Positions 26,234-34,100 of a DNA stretch of 54,083 nt are shown here, piece after piece. A program made the translations under genes and the position numbers. Within the stretch, counting starts at the first letter, position 1, and the number at the start of each line of letters is the position of its first letter. The notes under the pieces were generated by a model. It saw only the letters and a list, made by a program, of their open reading frames with translations. It was not told the DNA's origin and ran no database searches. This DNA is from Rhizobium sp. (GTDB taxonomy: Bacteria; Pseudomonadota; Gammaproteobacteria; Burkholderiales; Thiobacillaceae), in NCBI GenBank assembly GCA_019459285.1, contig JAIBEL010000043.1:1-54083 (forward strand). The letters run 5' to 3'.

Positions 26234-26686
26234 TCAGCGCTTGGCTGCCCTCGTTACCTTTGGCCTGAATGTCTGGTCGCGGTCGACCGGAGGCAGCGGC
26301 CTACTGAGGAACGCGTTATCCAGACCACGTGTATGTGCGTTGTAGGCCCAGGTTACAAACTGCTCGAGCAGTCGCTGGTTTTCAGCCGCTAAGCGAGCGT
26401 TCTCGCCCTCCAGGCGGGCGATGCGCTCAAGTGCTGCCTGAAGCTCAGGTGACTCCACCTCAGGAACAGTCCCTGCGTCATCCGAGAGGGCTTTCTTGCG
26501 CAACGAGAACGCGTGCTGGATTCGCTCGTACTTGTGGAGCGCCTGCCGTGTGTACGTGACGCGCCTGCGCTGCTCGATTGCTTCGATGAGCAAGTCCCAA
26601 CTCAGTTTTCCAGACCAGCCATCCAGGATTGAAACGATGTCCGCGATATCCTTATCCGTCAGGTTTTTAGCTCTTTTGCGCACCAT
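26234..26686 (-). CDS. Small coiled-coil accessory protein of recombinase operon
   Basis: A 150 aa basic protein. Residues 12-60 are helical with an aromatic/basic pattern (WDLLIEAIEQRRRVTYTRQA) that could bind DNA. Residues 81-111 are a strong coiled coil (LQAALERIARLEGENARLAA). Position directly after the third recombinase parallels TnpC of Tn554 and the small protein of other recombinase-trio elements, but no sequence match can be claimed. The ATG at 26686 overlaps the stop of the preceding gene by one base (TGATG). Confidence 0.6.
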   Translation of the reverse strand: MVRKRAKNLTDKDIADIVSILDGWSGKLSWDLLIEAIEQRRRVTYTRQALHKYERIQHAFSLRKKALSDDAGTVPEVESPELQAALERIARLEGENARLAAENQRLLEQFVTWAYNAHTRGLDNAFLSRPLPPVDRDQTFRPKVTRAAKR

Positions 26687-28749
26687 CACTCCTCCCCCTC
26701 CACATCAGTTGGCGATGGCAACGCTCGATTGCTCCGCCTGGTACGTGATTGAGCCGCCTCCAGTGCTTTTCGGCCCTGCGCCGCCTGTTCCAAACGCGAG
26801 GCTGGCACAATTCCGGAAAGCTGAATGACAGCCCCCTTCGGGACGCGGGGGTCTTCCAATATCGAGCACAGCTGGTCCAGGCGCTCGAGCGTTTTCTGCT
26901 GATGCTCCACCCACCGGTTTGCGTTCGCATCGCCCTCATCGTTTGCGGCTTTAGCGGCCGCCAACAGTTCGCGTGTTTCCTCGCGGTGGCGTCGGATACT
27001 GGCTTCACGAAACTCATCGCCCTTGACACATACCTGCTCGTCGCAGTTGACGCAATCCCGATGGGTCTGGCAAGGATGCATCGTGAAATCATGAATGCAG
27101 TACCCAAATTCAGTCGTGTGGGCAGCCGTAATTTTCAAACGGGTGAACTCGTCCCTTGGAAACAATGGCGCGCGACTAGGCATCGCGAGCGAGCCGTCCG
27201 TGTGCTCTTCCTCAGCATCCTCCAGATAGCTGGCCACGACATCGCGGTCAGACATATGGTCGTAAGCCTTGTTCTGGCCCACGTCCTTCCTGCCTGACCA
27301 CTTCGCAATATCGAATTGGCTCAGCCCACCGGCTTGTGCCAGGGTGTTCAGGTAATGGCGGAACTGGTGCGAGGTGATGCGAATAGGCCGGCCGTCATCC
27401 TCAGTGAAGCCTAGCCGGTCAAAAATCGACTTGATGCCGGAATTCGACCTGGCGCCGAGCCTGCTGTAAATATCGCCTTGCTCGACTAGCTCTATCACGC
27501 AGCGATAAGTGGCCCTGTCAGCGTGAAACGCGTTTCTTTGAATCAAGAACAATGCGTTGCTGTAGTTCAGGCAGCTCTCTCTATTGGCCTCCGGGAATCC
27601 ACGCGGAAGGAGGGCCAGCACTGCGGCTTCGACGTCGTTGAAGGCAACGGACAGCTTGCCGTTGCTTTTCACCATCTTGAGGCCGTTGCTGATGCACCAT
27701 CCACGCACCGTTACTCGACCTGCACCTTTTACAAACAACACGTCCCCCAGCTCAGACATGGACAAGCTTTCACGGCCACGTAGATGTTCAAGATGCGATG
27801 GCAGGTAAATTTGTCCTTGATGCTTTTCGTACCACCTGGCTACGGCTCGGGCATCCTCAGTAACCTTCCTGATATTCGCCAACGCCTGCCTGACGACATC
27901 CGCCATGGAGGCGACAATCCACTTCACCATCGGCGGTGCCCCCTTGGATGGCCGCCAGCGGAGTCCGTATGCGACCTCCTCGGTCGAGGGTATTTTCTGA
28001 CTCACCTCGCAATCAAGCTCCAGAGACAGAACTTCATTGATACGGTCCGGGGCAGAGCACAGAATTGCTGCGGCCGAGCACACAAGAACATCTGTAGGCT
28101 CGGTAGCCAACCGGAATGCATGCGCAAGGGCGGAGAGCGCCGCGGAGGATGGGAGCTTCGCTTGCCGCTCCTCATCAAACTCCTTACCTACACGCGCCGT
28201 GTCGTGCGGCCGTCGTATGGGGTTATGCCACACGGTCGGCACGGATATAAAACCCTTGTCAGCCAAGAAGTCAGCAATCATTTCTAGCTGTCCGCCGATT
28301 CGGTAGCCAACTCTGTCAGCAAATTTCTCTTTGATGAGTTGAGCAGCACGATTCAACACTTCTGGCCCAACCGATGTGACGCTGACTCCTCTACCCATTT
28401 CGGAGAGGGCCGCTTCCAGTGCGCGGAGAGCTGTAATTCTGTTCCCTAGGCTGACCACTGGTCGCAGTGCCTGCTGATAGCGGATATAAGCCTTGGCGAA
28501 CGACAAAAACGGCTCAGGCATGGAGGCGGGGGGGTTGTCGTTGACGGTTTCCCAGGTACTGAACACTAGACGAATGGCGTGATTTTTTCCCTTGAGCTTC
28601 ACGGTGTCGGTGACATCCCACACGTTGTCATCAAATCTAATCTGAGACCCGAATGCTGTTAGTTGCGTCTTGCAGGCATCGATAAAGCCCTGCAGGTTAG
28701 CCTCAGCATCGAGTTCGGCACGTGGTATGAAGTGGATGATGTCAGCCAT
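26686..28749 (-). CDS. Tyrosine recombinase 3, large with Cys-rich C-terminus
   Basis: A 687 aa tyrosine recombinase. Catalytic residues are all visible: R236 (CSAPDRINEVLSLE), K269 (RPSKG), H461xxR464 (HQFRHYLNTL), W484 (KWSGRKD) and Y496 (NKAYDHM). The region after the catalytic domain has a cysteine-rich knuckle (C551, C560, C566, C569, C574 in the PCQTHRDCVNCDEQVC area) likely to bind zinc, then an extended helical tail. Its size and zinc-finger tail set it apart from the two upstream recombinases. It overlaps recombinase 2 by 8 bases. Confidence 0.9.
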   Translation of the reverse strand: MADIIHFIPRAELDAEANLQGFIDACKTQLTAFGSQIRFDDNVWDVTDTVKLKGKNHAIRLVFSTWETVNDNPPASMPEPFLSFAKAYIRYQQALRPVVSLGNRITALRALEAALSEMGRGVSVTSVGPEVLNRAAQLIKEKFADRVGYRIGGQLEMIADFLADKGFISVPTVWHNPIRRPHDTARVGKEFDEERQAKLPSSAALSALAHAFRLATEPTDVLVCSAAAILCSAPDRINEVLSLELDCEVSQKIPSTEEVAYGLRWRPSKGAPPMVKWIVASMADVVRQALANIRKVTEDARAVARWYEKHQGQIYLPSHLEHLRGRESLSMSELGDVLFVKGAGRVTVRGWCISNGLKMVKSNGKLSVAFNDVEAAVLALLPRGFPEANRESCLNYSNALFLIQRNAFHADRATYRCVIELVEQGDIYSRLGARSNSGIKSIFDRLGFTEDDGRPIRITSHQFRHYLNTLAQAGGLSQFDIAKWSGRKDVGQNKAYDHMSDRDVVASYLEDAEEEHTDGSLAMPSRAPLFPRDEFTRLKITAAHTTEFGYCIHDFTMHPCQTHRDCVNCDEQVCVKGDEFREASIRRHREETRELLAAAKAANDEGDANANRWVEHQQKTLERLDQLCSILEDPRVPKGAVIQLSGIVPASRLEQAAQGRKALEAAQSRTRRSNRALPSPTDVEGEE

Positions 28750-30295
28750 TTGACGAGTCCTCCTTCGCCAGTGACGCTTGGCACAACTGAATCACCTGCG
28801 CCACGGCAAGAATGGTCCTGTCATTTATGCTCGCCATCCGCTCATCGGTAGTTTTCAGCAATTGGTCACGCTTGGATAGAAGGTGTGCCAAAACTGCTTC
28901 ATGCGGACCGTCCAGCCACGGCTCAAAGTGTCTGCAGATGTAGCAGGCAACTGGAGCAGAGAACCCACAGAACGAGTATTGGCCGCATGAGCCCATTGGC
29001 TGCGCACTTCTGTCGATACGAAGGTCAATGATTCGGCTGGATGGGTCATCATGCCGGGTCGCTTCTGATTCATCCTGAATGAGGCGACCGATGAATGCCT
29101 GCGCGAGCGGCGCCAGTTTCATAGCGACAGCCTTGTCGATACGTGCGGCTATTTCAGGGACTGACGCAACGTAGACACCGACGTTCTGGGTGTCCGAGTG
29201 GTCCAGCATTTTTGCGATGACCAGCTCGCCGTGTCCCTCTTGTGCGGCCCTTGTGCCAACCGTCCGGCGAAAGCGAACTGGCATGATATGAAGTAAGTTG
29301 CCGGTGCGCTCCGAGAATACTTTGAGTTTGTTCAGCATCTCTGTCAGGGCACGCGACAAGCTTCTACCTGTATGGTGATATTCGTAACCGAAAGGAAACT
29401 TCTCAGACGACATATATGGAAACATCGGAGCTTGGCCCGGGTCACCCAGCAACACCTTGAAATTCGCCCGCACTCGTTCGCAGTACTCGAGCAGCGGACT
29501 ACCCAACCACGGCTTCAACTGTCGTGGAGTAAATTCCAATCGGAGGTGTTGGTTCCTCTGCTTCGCCCTTGGCATCTGGAGCGTATAGTCGAGCTCTTCC
29601 TTATCATTTTTTGCTACCGAAATATCGCAGACTTTTAACGCGGCGTACTGCGAAGGCCGTTGCCCCAGCGCCATGAAGAGCCTCGCCAGAAAATACAAAT
29701 CTTCATCGATAGCTCCATCCGCATAAGCGCTGTCCAATGAGGTCCGAAGGGCCTCCACCTCAACCTGGGTAAAAGGTCCAGAGAGCGGGTCCATTGTCAG
29801 AACCGCAACCCCCTTTGCGTTTCCGTTGATACGCAACTCTTTAAGCACGGATACAGCGTCGTCGGTAACACCCGGATAACCCAGCCCATGCCATTTTTTG
29901 ATGAAGCCGGAAAGGGCTCCGAGATACGAAGCTTTGTCTTTTGTCAGTGACGCTTTGTAGTTCAGTATGTGTATGCTTGTAACCGAGTCGATTTGCTCAC
30001 TGCTCGTGGATGCAAGGAAGGACGCGAACCGCACAAAATGTGAGTGCATGTTTTGCAAATGACTCGCGGATGCGTTTTCTGAATACCAAAGCAAGACCGC
30101 CTTAAAGGAATGTCTGAGTTCATCGGATAGACTTGGTGCGAACGTAAAGTAGAGCGAAACATCCCTTACCCCATCCCGGAACACCCAGTTATCAGCAGTG
30201 GGGTCGAAAGTCACCCCGCCTCGCGTACGAGCCGAAGAAGGAAGCTTGGGAATGGCTGTGCTTACCGCTGTGGCTTTGGGGAAATCACGCTTCAT
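28742..30295 (-). CDS. Tyrosine recombinase 2
   Basis: A 517 aa tyrosine recombinase. Visible residues: R213 (ALGQRPSQYAALK), K245 (PRAKQRN), R343 (RFRRTVGTRAA), H366 (LDHSDT) and Y375 (GVYVAS). The first histidine of the HxxR box is replaced (V340-R-F-R343), as in families with the RFRRTxGT motif; the rest is intact. A C-terminal cysteine cluster (C436, C443, C451, C454) followed by H456 suggests a zinc site. Perfect Shine-Dalgarno AAGGAGG lies five bases before the ATG, inside the end of recombinase 1, which it overlaps by 11 bases. Confidence 0.9.
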   Translation of the reverse strand: MKRDFPKATAVSTAIPKLPSSARTRGGVTFDPTADNWVFRDGVRDVSLYFTFAPSLSDELRHSFKAVLLWYSENASASHLQNMHSHFVRFASFLASTSSEQIDSVTSIHILNYKASLTKDKASYLGALSGFIKKWHGLGYPGVTDDAVSVLKELRINGNAKGVAVLTMDPLSGPFTQVEVEALRTSLDSAYADGAIDEDLYFLARLFMALGQRPSQYAALKVCDISVAKNDKEELDYTLQMPRAKQRNQHLRLEFTPRQLKPWLGSPLLEYCERVRANFKVLLGDPGQAPMFPYMSSEKFPFGYEYHHTGRSLSRALTEMLNKLKVFSERTGNLLHIMPVRFRRTVGTRAAQEGHGELVIAKMLDHSDTQNVGVYVASVPEIAARIDKAVAMKLAPLAQAFIGRLIQDESEATRHDDPSSRIIDLRIDRSAQPMGSCGQYSFCGFSAPVACYICRHFEPWLDGPHEAVLAHLLSKRDQLLKTTDERMASINDRTILAVAQVIQLCQASLAKEDSSNG

Positions 30296-31571
30296 CTTGA
30301 CCTCCTTTAATCAGTTTTTCCTGGAGCGCCAGACTCGCTTCGTTCGCTTTTTCCTGAATGTGCCGGCGAGTGTAGGTAGCTGCTGAGCCTGATGTCTCCG
30401 ACCAACCCATCAGGCGTGAGCGCATCTTTTTTTCTTTTTCTTCAGGTACCTGCTTCCGGTCCATCAGCTCAGAAAAGATGTCATTCCACGTGTATCGCAT
30501 GATGTGCGGGGTCAGGTCCTCCGGGAGGTCAGGACACTTGCGTCGAAGGGCAACGAATATTTTGTTTACAGATGACAGGGATAAAGGAGCGCCGGACCCA
30601 TTGGCCACGAACAGGAATTCGTGTTTGCGGGCGCCCTTGAGAGCTCGTCGACTGCCGGTTATGTACCGGTGCGTCAATGACGCCAGGTCTTCGGACAATG
30701 GAAGCAAGCGGTCGCGCGTCTTAGCGTTTGGCTGATGCTTGCGAGGGTCACCCCGGTCGTCCGCACGTCGCCGAATGAGCACTTCGTTCTTTTGAAAATT
30801 AATGTCGGTTGTTCGAATACCCGCTAGCTCCCCGCGGCGAAGCCCGAGCGAATGCAGCCACTTGACCATGAGCGAGTTGCGTTCTTTCGCATGAGTCCCC
30901 GTCCATGGGTTGTCCGCGGAGGTTGGCTCAACCACCTCCTTCAGCCGGGACCGCATCTCCGGGGTCAGGCCCATCCGTTGATTAACCGTATTGCGATGCC
31001 CGGACGGCGGAACGCGTTCATCCATGGCGTGGCAGACAGTTACAGCCGTCGATTTCAGTGCATCGTAGTTGGGATGGTTGCGACCCAACTTCAGAAGGCG
31101 GTCCGTTGCCAGCCAATTCAGATATCCACGGATATAGCGGACGCGGAGAGCCGCGGTGGCTGGGTCCACTCCAGTTAAAGCCACATCGGAAGAGCGCATG
31201 CGCGCCTTTTCCAGCGAAACCACTTTTGCGGATTGACGCGATTCGTCCGATGAGTCCACAAACGCCCAGCTCTCAAGGTGGTCTCGGCAGCACCGAACAA
31301 CCTCCTCCACCTCGCCCAACACCAAGAGCCTGCCTTCATCAAGCCGCTGGCCAAGGTCGACTTTCAGCCTGTCGAGGGCCAGATACAACGTCATGACGGC
31401 CCGCAAGGCCTGTTGGATGGTAGCCGCAGCACGGCTTCTCGCCCGAAGCTCTGTTAATGCGTAAAGCGTCGGCTCAAAGAGAGGTATCCCACTGACGCGG
31501 GAACGCAGCATCGGAAGCCGCTCCCCGGACTGGAGAACCACGATTTCAACGACGTATGGATTTCGGGACAT
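30285..31571 (-). CDS. Tyrosine recombinase 1
   Basis: A 428 aa tyrosine recombinase opening the six-gene operon. In the long frame numbering (from an ATG at 31592, seven codons upstream) the catalytic residues are R252 (GLRRGELAG), K291 (NAKTRDRLLPL), H363xxR366 (HIMRYTW), W397 (MGWSE) and Y407 (ATYTRRH). A core-binding SAM-like domain lies about 40-190. I choose the ATG at 31571 because GGAGG sits eight bases before it. The upstream 460-base non-coding stretch is the best candidate for the attachment site and promoter. Confidence 0.9.
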   Translation of the reverse strand: MSRNPYVVEIVVLQSGERLPMLRSRVSGIPLFEPTLYALTELRARSRAAATIQQALRAVMTLYLALDRLKVDLGQRLDEGRLLVLGEVEEVVRCCRDHLESWAFVDSSDESRQSAKVVSLEKARMRSSDVALTGVDPATAALRVRYIRGYLNWLATDRLLKLGRNHPNYDALKSTAVTVCHAMDERVPPSGHRNTVNQRMGLTPEMRSRLKEVVEPTSADNPWTGTHAKERNSLMVKWLHSLGLRRGELAGIRTTDINFQKNEVLIRRRADDRGDPRKHQPNAKTRDRLLPLSEDLASLTHRYITGSRRALKGARKHEFLFVANGSGAPLSLSSVNKIFVALRRKCPDLPEDLTPHIMRYTWNDIFSELMDRKQVPEEKEKKMRSRLMGWSETSGSAATYTRRHIQEKANEASLALQEKLIKGGQDEA

Positions 31572-31714
31572 TACTCGGCCCTCCATGCACATTCGTTACA
31601 GGCTACGCGCGCCGCGAACAGCCAATAGGCAACGTGCCGCAGTGAGGCAGCAACGAGTACGGATATTTTTTTAGGGGGCAAACCCGAAGAAAATGCAAAA
31701 CAACAATGCATGAC

Positions 31715-31748
31715 GCGCTCCTCGACAAAATAAGTCGTTTAGGAGCGC
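31715..31748. repeat. Nested inverted repeat upstream of recombinases
   Basis: GCGCTCCT (31715-31722) pairs with AGGAGCGC (31741-31748), and inside it CGAC (31723-31726) pairs with GTCG (31734-31737), leaving an AAAATAA loop and a 3-base bulge. Flanking ATGCAA (31693-31698) and TTGCAT (31757-31762) extend the symmetry imperfectly. There is no T tract, so it is not an intrinsic terminator. A recombinase binding site or small structured RNA are both possible. Confidence 0.65.
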
Positions 31749-31945
31749 CATGTTGCTTGCATTACAAAGCGCAGTTTGTGGTCACAACGGCCACGGGCAC
31801 CCTTTACATGCCCTCAACTACTATGAATTTTATTCAAAGCTGCAGAGTTTATTTAAAACGTGTTCACCATGGGCCTTTCGGCCGCGCAAGCGGTGGGTCG
31901 TCACACCCAACTCCACGTAAATAATATACATGGAAAAAATGAGCC

Positions 31946-31993
31946 GTTACATCAGTTACTTTAAGTAACCTTGTTTACGCTTTTCGAAGTTAC
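31946..31993. repeat. GTTAC word cluster with palindrome
   Basis: GTTAC occurs at 31946-31950, 31955-31959 and 31989-31993, with the inverse GTAAC at 31965-31969. The middle pair forms the palindrome GTTACTTTAAGTAAC (31955-31969). Short repeated words of this kind near a recombinase gene resemble core or arm binding sites, but no strand exchange point can be defined. Confidence 0.45.
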
Positions 31994-32034
31994 GCTGTAT
32001 CTGTTAATCCAGCCGCCACGAGAAATTCTGTAAA

Positions 32035-32071
32035 CAATAAAAAAGCCTGCAACCACGAGGGTTACAGGCTT
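32035..32071 (-). terminator. ssb terminator
   Basis: Minus-strand stem AAGCCTG.AACC / GGTT.CAGGCTT (32043-32071) followed by TTTTTT (32037-32042 read in reverse), about 30 bases after the ssb stop. It marks the start of undisturbed backbone sequence. Confidence 0.9.
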
Positions 32072-32099
32072 GTTGTGAACAAACTACAAAAGTTCCTGG

Positions 32100-32585
32100 C
32101 TAGAACGGAATATCGTCGTCCATGTCGTCGAAGCCGCTGCTGGCCGGACGCTGCGCGGCGGCCGGTGCACTGCTGCGCGGCTGGCTGCGCGGGGCGCTTG
32201 CGGGTGCTGCCTGGTTGAAGGAACCGTCGTCCATGTCGGCCATGCCGCCGCCGCTGCGCCCGCCCAGCATCTGCATGCGGTCGCCGCGGATTTCGGTGGC
32301 GTATTTTTCGATACCTTCCTTGTCGGTGTACTTGCGCGTGCGGATCGAACCTTCGACGTAGACCTGGCTGCCTTTCTTCAGGTATTGCCCGCATACTTCG
32401 GCGGTACGCCCAAAGAAGCTGACCCGGTGCCATTCGGTCTGCTCGACCATCTGACCGGTTTTGTCCTTGTATTTGTCGGTGGTGGCGATGGCAAGGTTGG
32501 CGACGGCCTCTCCGCTCGGCAGGTAGCGCATTTCGGGATCGCGCCCGAGGTTGCCGACCAGAATCACTTTGTTGACGGATGCCAT
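32100..32585 (-). CDS. ssb: Single-stranded DNA-binding protein
   Basis: A 161 aa SSB: N-terminal OB fold (about 1-108; [18 protein letters not shown] start and [13 protein letters not shown]), a flexible glycine/alanine/serine-rich linker, and the acidic tip DDDIPF that recruits replication and repair proteins. Normal length for betaproteobacteria. It sits next to the mobile region and downstream of the MFS gene on the same strand. Confidence 0.97.
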   Translation of the reverse strand: MASVNKVILVGNLGRDPEMRYLPSGEAVANLAIATTDKYKDKTGQMVEQTEWHRVSFFGRTAEVCGQYLKKGSQVYVEGSIRTRKYTDKEGIEKYATEIRGDRMQMLGGRSGGGMADMDDGSFNQAAPASAPRSQPRSSAPAAAQRPASSGFDDMDDDIPF

Positions 32586-32639
32586 GTTTTCCCCTGGATG
32601 TAAGCGTTGTCGTGTTGCAGATTCTATCAGGCCAGCCTG

Positions 32640-34001
32640 TCAGGCGCCCGTGGCTTCCAGCAGGATGCGGGCGGCGGCTTCATCCCAGCCCTGCAGGCTG
32701 ACCTTGAGCATGGCCACGCCCTCCTCGGCCAGCACCACGGCTTCCACCACGCCGGCCACCGCCGCCAGTTTCGTTTTCAGCAGCGCGGCCTGCTCCGCAG
32801 GCATCGTCCCGACGCGGAACATGCGGGTCTTGATCGCGGGCGGCGCGGTCATCGACAGGCTCAGCGCCAGCCAGACCGCCATCAGGACCACACAGAACAG
32901 GAACACGGCGTAAAAACCGACATGCTGCGCCAGCCAGCCGCCGAATACGCCGCCGAAGAACAGCCCCAGCGCCTGCGCGGTGTTGTACACGCCCATCGCG
33001 GTGCCTTTGGCCGACACGGGGGCAAGCTTGGAGATCAAGGACGGCAGGCTGGCCTCGAGCAGGTTGAAGGCGGCGAAATAAAAGAACAGCGCCCCCACGA
33101 TGCCCCAGAAATGACCGATGCCGAACGCGAGCCCCAACTGGGCCAGCAGCATCAGCGCCACCGCGCCGATGAACACCGGTTTCAGTTTGCCGTGCTTTTC
33201 GCCATAGATGATGGCCGGCACGATCAGTAGGAACGAGCCCAGCAGCACCGGCAGGTAGACCATCCAGTGGTGGGCCGGCGGCAAGCCGCTGTTCTTGAGG
33301 GCCACCGGCACCACCACGAACATCGCCATCTGCGCAGCATGCAAAGCAAAAATGCCGAAGTCGAGGCGCAGCAACTGGGCGTCATGCAACACGTCTTTCA
33401 ATCGTGCCGGGTTGGCCTGGGCATCGGCATGAAAATGGCTGATCAGGGGATCGGGCACCCAGACCTTTACCACCCAGATGGCAGCCAGCGCCAGCACGCC
33501 GGTCAGCGCAAAAATCCCCGGCACGCCGATGAGGTGATTGAGCGCCGGCCCCGCCACCATCGACGCGGCAAAGGTGAGGCCGATGGTGGAGCCGATCAGC
33601 GCCATCGCCTTGGTGCGGTGTTCCTCGCGGGTGAGGTCGGCGAGCATGGCGGTGATGGCGGCGGAAATCGCGCCGGCGCCCTGGATAGCGCGGCCGAAAA
33701 TCGTCCAGTAGATATCGCTTGCCGACGCGGCGACAAAGCTGCCGATCGCAAACAGGATCAGGCCGAAAATGATCACCTTCTTGCGGCCGATGCGGTCGGA
33801 CGCCATGCCGAAGGGGATCATCAGCAATGCCTGGGTCAGGCCATACATGCCGAGCGTCAGCCCGACCAGGGTGTGGTTGTCGCCGCCAGGCAAGTGTTCG
33901 GCATACAGCGCAAACACCGGCAGGATGAGGAACATGCCCAGCATGCGCAGACCGAAAATCGCTGCCAGACCCGATGTTGCGCGCTTTTCGGCGGGGGTCA
34001 T
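32640..34001 (-). CDS. MFS transporter
   Basis: A 453 aa major facilitator with 12 predicted transmembrane helices in residues about 10-385 (for example GLRMLGMFLILPVFALYA) and the motif GMASDRIGRKKVI between helices 2 and 3. A soluble C-terminal extension of about 65 residues resembles a heavy-metal-associated-like fold (AEEGVAMLKVSLQGWDEA). Substrate is unknown; similar proteins flank uvrA and ssb in many betaproteobacteria. I start at the ATG at 34001 (MTPAEKRATSG); the open frame extends upstream into uvrA without similarity. Divergent from uvrA with a 99-base gap. Confidence 0.9.
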   Translation of the reverse strand: MTPAEKRATSGLAAIFGLRMLGMFLILPVFALYAEHLPGGDNHTLVGLTLGMYGLTQALLMIPFGMASDRIGRKKVIIFGLILFAIGSFVAASASDIYWTIFGRAIQGAGAISAAITAMLADLTREEHRTKAMALIGSTIGLTFAASMVAGPALNHLIGVPGIFALTGVLALAAIWVVKVWVPDPLISHFHADAQANPARLKDVLHDAQLLRLDFGIFALHAAQMAMFVVVPVALKNSGLPPAHHWMVYLPVLLGSFLLIVPAIIYGEKHGKLKPVFIGAVALMLLAQLGLAFGIGHFWGIVGALFFYFAAFNLLEASLPSLISKLAPVSAKGTAMGVYNTAQALGLFFGGVFGGWLAQHVGFYAVFLFCVVLMAVWLALSLSMTAPPAIKTRMFRVGTMPAEQAALLKTKLAAVAGVVEAVVLAEEGVAMLKVSLQGWDEAAARILLEATGA

Positions 34002-34100
34002 GCTTTCAGAAAGGTCGATTTGAGCCACGGCGGAATTCGGCGAATTCGTGAAGTCCGTTATATTAGCAGGTTGCGAATTACGCCTCACGCACCCTGACTC

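Larger units (their letters stand above)
31572..32034. other. Non-coding upstream region of the recombinase operon
   Basis: About 460 bases without a convincing gene, clearly AT-richer than the flanking ssb side. It contains a nested inverted repeat (31715-31748), a palindrome GTTACTTTAAGTAAC (31955-31969) and several GTTAC words. It should hold the promoter for the recombinases and perhaps the right attachment site. I saw no tRNA or tmRNA gene here. Confidence 0.6.

Noticed and set aside
21340..31715. Possible terminal inverted repeat: CATCGTTGTTGTTTCAT near 21347 versus CATTGTTGTTTTGCAT on the minus strand near 31700
   Set aside because: Several mismatches and an indel, AT-rich low complexity, and no further similarity beyond the match; likely chance.
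23420..31950. GCCGTTAC shared (inverted) between 23420-23427 and 31943-31950 as an attachment core
   Set aside because: Only eight bases, one copy lies over a stop codon, and there is no surrounding symmetry at the left site.
31572..32034. tRNA or tmRNA gene serving as integration target
   Set aside because: No cloverleaf, CCA-adjacent acceptor or T-loop sequence could be found in either strand.
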